From: Aestuariispira ectoiniformans | GTDB taxonomy: Bacteria; Pseudomonadota; Alphaproteobacteria; UBA8366; Aestuariispiraceae | NCBI RefSeq assembly: GCF_025136295.1 | Contig: NZ_CP062788.1 | Span: 1,960,001 to 2,024,000, forward strand | Direction: 5' to 3' | Length of the DNA stretch: 64,000 nt | Shown here: positions 10,501 to 18,010 of the stretch, in pieces | Layout of the letters: every line of letters starts with the position of its first letter | Position numbering within the stretch: position 1 is the stretch's first letter | Made by a program: the position numbers and the translations under genes | The notes under the pieces: generated by a model | Seen by the model: the letters and a program-made list of their open reading frames with translations, nothing else | The model's database searches: none | Told to the model about the DNA's origin: nothing

Positions 10501-13500
10501 TATAGGTAGTTGCGTCATCAGAGGATGCGCCATCTTTATTGAGCAGGTTTTCAACGCCTGTGATGTCAGCACCGGTTAGCGTGAGCGAAAATGTAGTGCC
10601 ATTCGTGATTTCGACGTCACTTGCGCTGGTCAGGGTATAGGTCGAGCCGCCTTCGCCGGTGAATGTCAGTTTGGAAATGTCGACGTCATTACTCGCGCCA
10701 CTTTTTGAGACAAAATTTGTACCCGTGACTGTCAACGTATTGGTGCTGTAGTCATAGGCGGCGGAGGTTATGGTGGGCGCGGTATAGTTGGAAACCGTGA
10801 TGCCGGTCGTGGCGTCGGCAATATTGTTGCCTGTCGGTGCTCCGACCATCCAATTGTCGGCGGCTGCCACGTTGTAAGTTGTGCTGCTGCCGTCCGAAGA
10901 CGTGCCGTCCTTGTTCAATAATCCGTTGATGGCCAGTATGTCGGTTGCACTTAAGGTGACTGTTGCGCTGGTGGCGGAGGTGATGTCCACGTCCGAGGTG
11001 TTAGTGAGAGTATAAGTGCTCCCACCTTCACCGGTGATTGTCAGCAAAGAGGCGTCGATGTCGTTGGAGGCCCCGGATGCAGACACGAAATTCGTGCCTG
11101 TGAGGGTTAGAACGCCAGAGCTCCAATCATAAGTAGCCGAGGAAACGACGGGGGAGGCGTAGTTGGAAACCGTGACGGCATTGGTGGCGTCGGAGATATC
11201 TGCTGCCACGGGGGCCTGGATCATCCAGTCGTCTGCAGCCGCCAGGTTGAAGGTCGTGCCCGATGTCGCGGAGGTGGTGCCGTCTTTGTTGAGCAGGCTC
11301 TCGACGCCGGTGATGTCCGCGCCGGTCAGCACAAGGGTGAATTGTGTGTCCGACGTGATGTCGATGTCGGAGGCGCCGGTCAGGGTATAGGTCGAACCGC
11401 CTTCGCCGGTGACGGTCAGCTTGGAAATGTCGACGTCATTGTTCGCCCCATTTTGGGAGACGAAATTTGTGCCCGTGACTGTCAGTGTGTTGGCGTTGTA
11501 GTCGTAACTGGCAGACGTGATCGTCGGGCTGGCATAGTTGGAAACCGTGATGCCTGTCGTGGCGTCGGCAATTGCGTTGCCTGCCGGTGAGCCGGTCATC
11601 CAGTCATCGGCTGCCGCCAGGTTGAAGGTCGTACCTGATGTGGCAGAGGTGGTCCCGTCTTTGTTGAGCAGGCCCTCGACGGCCGCCGCGTCTGTGCTGC
11701 TGAGCGTCAGGGTGGCGGAGGTGGCGGAAGTGATTTCCACATCCGACGTATCCGTCAGGGTATAGGTTGCGCCGCCTTCACCGGTGATTGTGAGGGTGGA
11801 GGCATCGATATCATTGGTTGCCCCGGATTTTAAAACAAAGTTTGTCCCTATGAGGACCAGTGCATTGGTGCTGGCATTGTAGGTGGCAGATGTAATGGCC
11901 GGGACGGCGTAGTTGGAGACGGTAATGCCATTGCCGGTCAGATCGGCAACGGCAACCGCGGCATCGGCACCTGCAGCCCAATCCTCGGCAGCAGCCAGAT
12001 TATAGGTGGTGCCATTGTCGGCACTGGTGCCATCCTTGTTCAAAAGGCTTTCGACCCCGGTAATGTCAGCACCGCTCAAGGTCAGTGAGAATGTGGTGCC
12101 GTTGGTGATTTCGACGTCACTGGCGCTGGTCAGGGTATAGGTAGCGCCACCTTCGCCAGTGAAGGTCAGCTTGGAGATATCGATATCATTGCTGGCCCCG
12201 GCGCTTTTGACGAAACCCGTTCCCGTAACCGTCAACGTGTTTGTGCTGTAATCGTATGTTGCCGATGAAATGGTCGGCGTTGGAACATTTGAGACCGTGA
12301 TTCCATTGACACCGGTGTCGGAGATTGACCCGCTGTCGACGACGAAACCGGCGGCCCCATCGACATCATAGCTGGTGCCGCCGGTGGAGGACGCACCGTC
12401 CTTGTTCAGGATCTGATCGATTGCCGCCTTGTCGGTTGCCGATAGGGACAGGGTGAATTCGGTGGCGGAGGTGATTTCCACATCCGACGTGTCGGTCAGG
12501 GTATAGGTTGATCCTCCTTCGCCGGTGATTGTCAGCTTCGAAGCGTCAATATCGTTGGTTGCGCCGGCAGTGGCGGTGAAATTCGTACCTGTCACGGTCA
12601 GATTGCCGCTCGACGCATCATAGGTGGCGGAGGTGATTGTCGGGTCGGTCGCAGCTACGGTAAAGATGATTGTATCGACGCCGAAGTCGACATTGCCTGC
12701 GCTGGTGATCGTTACCGAATTGACGGCGCTGAAATTGAGAGAGACGGTTACACCGGTGGTCCCGTCAACGGACTGAACGACTGCACCGCCGCTGTCAGGG
12801 GTAAAGGTCCAATTCGTCGCTGATCCGCCAAGGGTGTCGACGGCGCGAATGCTGGTTATGTCTACTGCCTTGTCAAAAGTCAGAGTCAGGGATGAAGCGG
12901 TGGCCCCCCCGGTATCGGCGAGGAGGATGTTACCGGATGTGCCGCCATATCCTCCAGCGCCTGTGACACCGACTGCCGCCCCGTTGCTAGAAGTTGCCGT
13001 CAGCGTCACGGTGGAGACCGTTGTCGTAACGTTGGAGCCATTGTCGCTTGAAGTTGTGAAATCGAACGTGGCTAGGTCATGCTCGTAGTTTTCCATCGCG
13101 GAGGCCACGATGCTTATATCGACATCGATTACGCCGCTGGTGGTTTCCAATTCCCAGTCGCCATGGATGCCTGTAACGTCGTCCGAGGCGGCGACATCCG
13201 CATTGGTCGCAACTGCAAGGTCGCTCACGAACTGCGAACCTGCGCCTGATGCACCGATGTTACAGCCGTAGAGCAGAATGTCACCACTCTCCGTAAGGGA
13301 TTGGCCGATCTGGCCAAGAAGGGCTGAGTAGTCCGAGAGGGTATTACTGTTGAGTGTGCTGTCGCCCAAGAAAACCGTACCTTCTTCGCCATGTGAGAGG
13401 ATGTGGATGGCGTCCAGGCTTCCTTTGTCGGAAAGGTAATCGGCGATTTGCTGGAGACTGTCTTTACCTGATTGCAGTTTGACGACGTCTGCATCGTCTC

Positions 13501-13750
13501 CAAGGTCTGCAACCAGCGTTTCTGCATCAGCAACAGAGGCATCAATGAAGTAGACCTCTTTTGTGCTGTTCTGTGGCGTGGAGCCGTCGCCATCTGAGAC
13601 TGCTGCGGCTGTTGCTTCGGCCGCGCTGGCCGTCTGTTCGGCGACCTCTACCCCAGTTGCAGCCCCTGCGGCATCAAACATGAATCGCGGTTCCAGAGTG
13701 AAGGCCATGCGGGATTTGCAGGGGGACGGCGTCGAACCAAAACTTTTCAT
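7580..13750 (-). CDS. Large repetitive DUF4347 surface/secreted protein
   Basis: This protein of about 2056 residues is the first gene of the export operon. The N-terminus has a LEPR motif (19-22, in AFTLEPRFMFDAAG) seen in giant proteins of this class instead of a Sec signal. Residues about 65-226 are a DUF4347 domain with SHG (His120) and YGC (Cys163). A beta-sandwich-like stretch follows, then twelve repeats of about 123 residues (about 369-1851) and an acidic, Gln/Ser-rich C-terminal tail. Each repeat carries a conserved Asp-rich NDID or NDVD-type site that could bind calcium (inference). No GGXGXD RTX nonapeptides were seen. The ATG at 13750 is chosen because AGG lies 8 bases upstream; an in-frame ATG at 13807 lacks a ribosome-binding site. 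Likely role is adhesion or cell-surface display. Confidence 0.85.
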   Translation of the reverse strand: MKSFGSTPSPCKSRMAFTLEPRFMFDAAGAATGVEVAEQTASAAEATAAAVSDGDGSTPQNSTKEVYFIDASVADAETLVADLGDDADVVKLQSGKDSLQQIADYLSDKGSLDAIHILSHGEEGTVFLGDSTLNSNTLSDYSALLGQIGQSLTESGDILLYGCNIGASGAGSQFVSDLAVATNADVAASDDVTGIHGDWELETTSGVIDVDISIVASAMENYEHDLATFDFTTSSDNGSNVTTTVSTVTLTATSSNGAAVGVTGAGGYGGTSGNILLADTGGATASSLTLTFDKAVDITSIRAVDTLGGSATNWTFTPDSGGAVVQSVDGTTGVTVSLNFSAVNSVTITSAGNVDFGVDTIIFTVAATDPTITSATYDASSGNLTVTGTNFTATAGATNDIDASKLTITGEGGSTYTLTDTSDVEITSATEFTLSLSATDKAAIDQILNKDGASSTGGTSYDVDGAAGFVVDSGSISDTGVNGITVSNVPTPTISSATYDYSTNTLTVTGTGFVKSAGASNDIDISKLTFTGEGGATYTLTSASDVEITNGTTFSLTLSGADITGVESLLNKDGTSADNGTTYNLAAAEDWAAGADAAVAVADLTGNGITVSNYAVPAITSATYNASTNALVLIGTNFVLKSGATNDIDASTLTITGEGGATYTLTDTSDVEITSATSATLTLSSTDAAAVEGLLNKDGTTSATSGTTFNLAAADDWMTGSPAGNAIADATTGITVSNYASPTITSASYDYNANTLTVTGTNFVSQNGANNDVDISKLTVTGEGGSTYTLTGASDIDITSDTQFTLVLTGADITGVESLLNKDGTTSATSGTTFNLAAADDWMIQAPVAADISDATNAVTVSNYASPVVSSATYDWSSGVLTLTGTNFVSASGASNDIDASLLTITGEGGSTYTLTNTSDVDITSATSATVTLSATDILAINGLLNKDGTSSDGSSTTYNVAAADNWMVGAPTGNNIADATTGITVSNYTAPTITSAAYDYSTNTLTVTGTNFVSKSGASNDVDISKLTFTGEGGSTYTLTSASDVEITNGTTFSLTLTGADITGVENLLNKDGASSDDATTYNIAAADNWMAGAAASSNIADLTGNGITVSNYSVPSITSATYDWTSGQLVLTGSNFVSLSGATNDIDASLLTITGEGGASYTLTNTADVEITSATSATLTLSTTDQLYVEGLLNKDGAASSDSTTYNVAAADGWMAGSPSANNVADATTAVTVSNVTAPTVTSATYDSDSGLLTVTGTNFTKASGASNDIDISTITLTGEGGSYTLASASDVEITDGTTFSVTLSGSDKTNVDALLDQIGTSSSGGTTYNIAVADDWMTAADSAANISDTAGNGVTVTINPKVTSATYDASTGTLVVTGTNIQANGGGSDIDASKFTITGEGGITYTLTDTADVERDSVSQFTLTLSATDKAALDQILNKNGSSSTGGTAFNIAAADDWDTNVTSGDTSDTTGNAITVSNVAAPTITSATYDVSTNQLVVTGTGFLQSSGAANDIDVSKLTITGEGGASYTLTSATDVEITSGTSFTITLSATDAAGVEALTQANGTSAADGTTYNLAAAEDWAAGADSAVNVADLTGNGITVSNFAAPSITSATYDWSTGQLVLTGSNFIAQSGSANDIDASLLTLTGEGGTTYTLTDTADVEITSATSATLALSATDQLFVEGLLNKDGTASDDSTTYNVAAAEDWMTGSASSLNIADGTNGISVSNYASPTITSASYDASTNTLTVTGANFVGKSGAANDIDISLLTLTGPGSSYTLTTTADVDVSSATQFSVTLNATDTAAVEAILNTNENTGTVYGLTAADNWLAQAPGSTDVSTNSGVTVSGFTANSDDSTSLNVSQNSGQGQTAPSSAVPEPDSLLDSEGPRTFGNSVLDPLLSSDTGDTGASDTITSVSVLLTNNQSSSSEILGDPSAGIDALTVVRNAVTGNDNALNQFYGAERTSTPSATTPNDGGLNGLTGQDFNNLTGAGLGLSDLVDSMLGNGGFGVDGGAENDQLSPEDFSQRQEGFSAQLARSTGIRETILTDTLKGRS
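8197..12645 (-). repeat. Array of twelve ~123-residue (about 370 bp) repeats inside the DUF4347 protein
   Basis: Each unit opens with a version of P-T-I-T-S-A-T-Y-D, passes through TLTVTGTNF, a NDIDxSxLT site, TGEGG-TYTLT, a S-DVEIT segment and LLNKDGT, and ends with a version of GNGITVSN. Twelve units are recognised by eye. The residue pair after NDID/NDVD alternates strictly between A-S and I/V-S along the array, so the true period is a two-unit module. Boundaries are approximate. Confidence 0.85.
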
Positions 13751-13860
13751 GTCATTTGCCTGCCAAATTGAGGGTAGACAACCTAAGGTCGTTTTCATTC
13801 CTTGCATGTCAAAAGAAAATTGGCAAGAATTTATAAGTTGCTACCAAATTTGTTCTGTAA

Positions 13861-13883
13861 ATCGGAATATTAGATATTCCGAT
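13861..13883. promoter_or_regulatory. Perfect 10-bp inverted repeat, candidate operator
   Basis: The arms ATCGGAATAT and ATATTCCGAT are exact complements separated by TAG. The site lies in the AT-rich 13751-14019 interval between the divergent surface-protein operon (start 13750) and the tail-collar genes (start 14020), so one bound regulator could act on both. Its form suits a dimeric regulator. No T run follows that would make it a terminator. Which protein binds is unknown. Confidence 0.5.
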
Positions 13884-14019
13884 GGTGATACTGTTGATCA
13901 TAATGGTTTATATAACATTAATAGATAGAAATTTATAGTTCACATACAACTAAAAGTGTGAGAAGTTAGAAAATGTGCATCAGCCTGTTCTGTAAAAAAT
14001 ATAGAGAAGGGCCTTGCTT

Positions 14020-14721
14020 ATGTTTTCTCATCAGAAACAAGTGATTTCCGCTATGGTCGTGATGTCGGTGATGGCACCGGGTCTATGCCTGGCGGAAAAT
14101 GCGGACAGCTATATCGGTTCGATTTTTCCAACGGCAGCCTATTATTGTCCCGACAAAACTGCTCAGGCCAACGGGCAGGTGCTGCCGATCGTTCAATATC
14201 AGGCACTGTATTCGGTTATCGGGAACAGTTTCGGCGGCGATGGTCGGTCAACCTTTGCCCTGCCGGACTTAAGGGGGCGAACATTGGTCGCTTCCGGCCA
14301 GGGGCCGGGATTGACCTATAAGTATCTTGGTTCTCGGGGCGGGCGGGAGTCTGTGACTTTGACGACGTCTGAGATGCCGACACACACGCATAGCGGCTCG
14401 ACCGGGGCGACGGTTTCCGTTTCACTGTCAGCTTCGACCAGTCAGGGAGAGAAAACCATACCGTCGGACGGTGACTATCTCGCTTCGAAAAAGCAGGGGT
14501 TGTTCAAGTATCAGCCCTATCTGAATGGTGCGCCGGTGCCGCCAAATACCGTTGCACTCGGTGGGGTCGCCATTCCCAGTGGCGTTCCGGTCGGACAGGT
14601 CAGTGTCAGCCCGGCAGGCGGTTTTGACGGTGAGGTTTATCCAATTGATCTGCGGGCGCCTCTTTTGACCATTAATTACTGCATTGTGATCCAGGGGATA
14701 TACCCGCCTCGGCCACGCTGA
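14020..14721 (+). CDS. Secreted phage tail-collar (MdpB-like) protein, copy 1
   Basis: This protein of about 233 residues has a Sec signal peptide ending near GLCLA-EN. It then shows the tail-collar fold: YIGSIFPTAAYYCP, the GQVLPIVQYQALYSVIGNSFGGDGRSTFALPDLRGRT core, and a C-terminal NYCIVIQGIYPPRP. Family members are annotated as microcystin-dependent protein or tail fibre protein. The ATG at 14020 has GAAGGG about 9 bases upstream; an upstream TTG at 14014 is too close to it. Three paralogues follow one another here with signal peptides, and no phage genes are nearby, so a host surface role is likelier than a virion role. Confidence 0.85.
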   Translation: MFSHQKQVISAMVVMSVMAPGLCLAENADSYIGSIFPTAAYYCPDKTAQANGQVLPIVQYQALYSVIGNSFGGDGRSTFALPDLRGRTLVASGQGPGLTYKYLGSRGGRESVTLTTSEMPTHTHSGSTGATVSVSLSASTSQGEKTIPSDGDYLASKKQGLFKYQPYLNGAPVPPNTVALGGVAIPSGVPVGQVSVSPAGGFDGEVYPIDLRAPLLTINYCIVIQGIYPPRPR

Positions 14722-14748
14722 TTACCTATTTTCTGGGGAGGAAGAGCT

Positions 14749-15462
14749 ATGTTTTGTGTAGAAAGTACCAAACAGCGCGTTCCATTAGGTTTTGCCATGG
14801 CGGTGGCTTTCGCTTCACTCGGGTTGGGAACGTCAGCACGGGCGGATTGTGAACCGGACCCTTATGTTGGCTCAATTTGCATCACTGCGGCGACCTATTG
14901 TCCCGAAGGTTACGCGGAAATGGATGGCCAACTACTGTCTATCGCTCAGTACAATTTACTCTACGCCGTCGTTGGAACGACCTATGGCGGCAACGGTCAA
15001 TCCACGGTCGGCATTCCGAATGGAAAAGGGCGCACATTGATTGGTGAAGGGCGGGGGCCGGGATTGGATTATTATCCTCTTGGTGCCTATGACGGCATCG
15101 AGAAAAGACTCATAGGTGAACACCAATTGCCTATCCACAGCCATGGTGCGACGTTTACTCCGGCGGGAACGGCTGTTTCCCAAAAAGTGGCCGTTCAGGC
15201 CGGTAGTGCAGATGCGCCGTCTTCGGGCGATTACAAAGGAATAACCACTAAAGGTAGCGCCAACGTTGCCGCCTATATCGGATCATCCTCGGCGGGTTCG
15301 ACCGTGCAACTCGGGGGGGTGGAAACGGAGATTGCCCCCGAGGCGGCAACTGCATTGAGTACGACCGGAGTCAATAAGGCCGAGATGGAGACGATTCAGC
15401 CGCAAATGGGGCTGCGCTATTGCGTTGCCATCGAAGGGGCGTGGCCGCCGAGGCCGCAGTGA
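14749..15462 (+). CDS. Secreted phage tail-collar (MdpB-like) protein, copy 2
   Basis: This 237-residue paralogue of the preceding gene has a signal peptide ending near SARA-DC. It keeps the collar core (DGQLLSIAQYNLLYAVVGTTYGGNGQSTVGIPNGKGRT) and the C-terminal RYCVAIEGAWPPRP. A GGGGAGGAAG ribosome-binding site lies before the ATG, 27 bases after the first copy's stop. Extra cysteines after the signal (DCEPDPYVGSIC) could form a disulfide. Confidence 0.84.
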   Translation: MFCVESTKQRVPLGFAMAVAFASLGLGTSARADCEPDPYVGSICITAATYCPEGYAEMDGQLLSIAQYNLLYAVVGTTYGGNGQSTVGIPNGKGRTLIGEGRGPGLDYYPLGAYDGIEKRLIGEHQLPIHSHGATFTPAGTAVSQKVAVQAGSADAPSSGDYKGITTKGSANVAAYIGSSSAGSTVQLGGVETEIAPEAATALSTTGVNKAEMETIQPQMGLRYCVAIEGAWPPRPQ

Positions 15463-15510
15463 CCGGGTGATTGATTGCATTCTTTTGTTTAACCGATCAG
15501 GAGTATCGGC

Positions 15511-16203
15511 ATGTTTGAACATAAAAATCTGAAATTTGGTGCGGCAACTCTTATGCTTGCTGCGGGATATTTTATGATGGATGGTGCTTTAAATCCGGCA
15601 AAGGCCTGTGGTGACAACACCTATATTGGAAGTGTCTGTTCTTTTGCGGGCAACTTCTGTCCTGATAACTACCTGCCGGCAGAAGGGCAGGTATTGGTCA
15701 TAAACAGCAACCCAGCTTTATATGCTGTAATGGGAGATGCTTTTGGCGGTGACGGCCGGACAACATTTGCCTTGCCGGATTTACGCGGGCGCACTCCTGT
15801 AGGCTTGGGGCAGTCCTACTACACCACCGTCAAATTGGGTACAAAACGTGGTGTGGAACAGACGGCCCTGGCAAAAGATCAACTGCCAGCGCATAACCAC
15901 ATGGCGCAATTGTCCGGGGCGGGGCAGCAAGAGCTTGCTGTTATCAATGTGTCCAAAGCCAACGCCAATGTCGAAACGCCAAGCACCGGCGATTACCTTG
16001 CAGCGCCGGCTTATGAAAGCTTTGTGTCCGCTGCAAATGCGGGAACGGCGGTTCCTCTTTCCGGAGGAAGTTCCGGCGCGGTGGTGTCCGGGCCGCTCAA
16101 TGTCCAAAATGCGGGAAGCGGTGCTGCCTTTAATATTGAGACTCCCTATCAGGCCGCTACCTATTGTATTCGCGTCCACGGACTTTTCCCGCCTCGCAAC
16201 TGA
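15511..16203 (+). CDS. Secreted phage tail-collar (MdpB-like) protein, copy 3
   Basis: This 230-residue third paralogue has a signal peptide ending near PAKA-CG. The collar core is again clear (EGQVLVINSNPALYAVMGDAFGGDGRTTFALPDLRGRT), and it ends in TYCIRVHGLFPPRN. An AGGAG lies 9 bases before the ATG. It is 48 bases after copy 2 and is likely transcribed with it. The three copies differ mainly in the central variable loop (about residues 125-195), as expected of a displayed domain. Confidence 0.84.
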   Translation: MFEHKNLKFGAATLMLAAGYFMMDGALNPAKACGDNTYIGSVCSFAGNFCPDNYLPAEGQVLVINSNPALYAVMGDAFGGDGRTTFALPDLRGRTPVGLGQSYYTTVKLGTKRGVEQTALAKDQLPAHNHMAQLSGAGQQELAVINVSKANANVETPSTGDYLAAPAYESFVSAANAGTAVPLSGGSSGAVVSGPLNVQNAGSGAAFNIETPYQAATYCIRVHGLFPPRN

Positions 16204-16258
16204 CAGGCTGGTGGTTCAAAGGGGCCTGTTACGGGGGAACTGTAGAAGGTGTGTCCGG

Positions 16259-16777
16259 CTAGTGCCGCTGGTGGTTCCCGTCCTGATCGTTGTTATCGGC
16301 CGGTGTGTTTGACTGAGAGTCAGGCTGTTTTTCGAGGCTTTCGGGTGAAATGCCGAGCGTTGCCGCCAGCATCCTTTTGGGGCCGATCAGGTCTGCCAGT
16401 GTATAGCGGTCGAGGACTGCGAGAAAGGCATCAAGTGCTTCCGTCATTGCGGATTTAAGCAGGCAGGCAGGCTCGATCACGCAATTGCTGCCTTTATCTT
16501 GCAGGCATTCCACAAGACCCAGGTCTTCCTCCGTATCACGTATGACCCTGCCGATTACGATAAGCTCAGGGCGGCGGCCAAGTCTTATTCCACCACCTTT
16601 TCCCCGGCTGGTTTCCAGATAGCCGAGTTGGCCGAGGCGGTAGACGACCTTCGTTACATGATGGCGCGAAATACCATAGTTGCCGGCGACTTCATCAATG
16701 GTGATCGGGCCGTCCTGCCGTAAAGCAGCATAGATGAGGACGCGAAGGCAGTAATCGGTAAATTTTGTCAGTTGCAA
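16259..16777 (-). CDS. nsrR: Rrf2-family regulator, NsrR-like (nitric oxide sensor type)
   Basis: This 172-residue protein has the Rrf2 winged-helix start (MQLTKFTDYCLRVLIYAAL) and a central cluster of cysteines at 91, 99 and 105 that should hold an iron-sulfur cluster. Asp8 is conserved, as in NsrR proteins where it is a cluster ligand. NsrR proteins repress genes for nitric oxide defence. Its place beside the ferritin-like gene and the nos operon fits that role. IscR or RirA are less likely because of the spacing of the cysteines and the neighbours. It is convergent with the third collar gene. Confidence 0.78.
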   Translation of the reverse strand: MQLTKFTDYCLRVLIYAALRQDGPITIDEVAGNYGISRHHVTKVVYRLGQLGYLETSRGKGGGIRLGRRPELIVIGRVIRDTEEDLGLVECLQDKGSNCVIEPACLLKSAMTEALDAFLAVLDRYTLADLIGPKRMLAATLGISPESLEKQPDSQSNTPADNNDQDGNHQRH

Positions 16778-16856
16778 TTCGATTGTCCTAACTGGCCATT
16801 CGCCGACTATGCCTGCGGAGAAGACAGGACAGTTGCGACATGCTTACAGGGCCTCT

Positions 16857-17771
16857 TCATTCCAGTTGTTCGGCACGATGGGCGATGCGGGCCAAACGCG
16901 CAACGGTTTCGGATAGCGTCTCCTGGGCGGCAGAGAGGAGGGCCTCCGATGCGGCGCTGGCGGCAGTTTTCTCGCATATGTCGGCCAGTCGTTCCAGTGG
17001 CTCTTTTGCACGGTGTATCAACATGACTGCCGTCACCCGTTGTTCGTCATTACCCGATACTGCAACCGGCCTTGATGAATTTCCTGCGGTGCTATCTTCC
17101 TCCGTTGCCAGGTCGACAAGCAGGGATGCGCTGGTCACATCGCCAATCTCGCGAAGGGCCGTGGCGATCGTTGCATGACGCTGTGCTGCCTCTCCCCGCA
17201 GCTTTCCTACAAGGTCGCGGAATTCTTCGACCGTTGATACCGCTTCCTTCTCGGGACGTGCGTTGTGGGATCGTTCCTCATGATAAGCGCGCCGACGAAG
17301 GATTCTGAGATGCATCGCATGGCTTAATTCCTCGCGTGCCATCTCCTCCGCTGCCTTTGCGATCTGACGGTCGTCGGCATGGGCCGCAATATATGCATAA
17401 TAGGCAAAGGCGCGCTCTTCATTGGTAACAGCGATAGCGAGTGCACGATAGGGCGTAAGCAGCGCGCTGCCGGCAAGTTCCTCCCAGGACGATGCCAGGT
17501 CCTCCGGAAGGCGCCAGACAAATTGGGCTTCGGGCTGTATCGCTTCACCTAAACCTTTTGCCCAGTCCGAAACATGGTCAACATGTTTGAGCTCTTCTTT
17601 TTGCAGTGCGTGAAAAGTCGCCGCCGTATCCTGTGCGCCGAGGCGTTCCATTTCCGTTGCCAGACTGCCATAGCGTTCAACAGCCTCCTTTTCGATCGCA
17701 TTTGCAATGCCGATTAGTTCCGACAGGTCTGATATGTCCGTTTCCGGCTCGCGGGTAAGTTTGACACCCAT
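16857..17771 (-). CDS. Ferritin-like (rubrerythrin-type) di-iron protein with two helical halves
   Basis: This 304-residue protein has a first ferritin-like half with E27-x6-Y34 and E60-x-x-H63 motifs. A second half has NEERAFAYY and EELSH, so two E-xx-H iron sites are visible and it may house one or two di-iron centres. The C-terminal 100 residues are helical and polar. Such proteins handle iron, peroxide or nitric oxide-linked stress; the exact reaction is not readable here. It is transcribed towards nsrR and away from nosR, with a shared intergenic region carrying an FNR/NNR-type box 58 bp upstream of its start. Confidence 0.72.
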   Translation of the reverse strand: MGVKLTREPETDISDLSELIGIANAIEKEAVERYGSLATEMERLGAQDTAATFHALQKEELKHVDHVSDWAKGLGEAIQPEAQFVWRLPEDLASSWEELAGSALLTPYRALAIAVTNEERAFAYYAYIAAHADDRQIAKAAEEMAREELSHAMHLRILRRRAYHEERSHNARPEKEAVSTVEEFRDLVGKLRGEAAQRHATIATALREIGDVTSASLLVDLATEEDSTAGNSSRPVAVSGNDEQRVTAVMLIHRAKEPLERLADICEKTAASAASEALLSAAQETLSETVARLARIAHRAEQLE

Positions 17772-17828
17772 GTGCGATCTCCAATGTTCGATGTCCCAAC
17801 AAAATAAATCACAAACCGCTCTGTGGAA

Positions 17829-17842
17829 TTGACCTAGTTCAA
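17829..17842. promoter_or_regulatory. FNR/NNR-type binding site between ferritin-like gene and nosR
   Basis: TTGACCTAGTTCAA is a 14-base near-palindrome that fits the TTGAC-N4-GTCAA/TTGAT-N4-ATCAA family with one mismatch. CRP/FNR-type regulators of denitrification (FNR, NNR, DNR) bind such sites. It is 169 bp before the nosR start and 58 bp before the divergent ferritin-like gene. Assignment to a particular regulator is not possible from sequence. Confidence 0.6.
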
Positions 17843-18010
17843 TGTTGGGGAGATGGCGGCAGGTTATTTTCAGATCAAACAGGTATTTTTAATACTGCTT
17901 TGTAGCTGTCTAATCATTCTGAAGGCAGGAAAATTTATCAATTAGCAGTATGGAAAATACATGTTTTTGGCTGGCGTCTTAATGTTCGAGTGTAGTGATC
18001 GGGGCTTACC

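Noticed and set aside
8197-12645. CRISPR-like array
   Set aside because: The repeats are about 370 bp, in frame and coding for a protein; no short direct repeats with unique spacers occur.
14020-16203. Prophage remnant suggested by tail-collar proteins
   Set aside because: All three have signal peptides, and no integrase, capsid, terminase or other tail genes are near.
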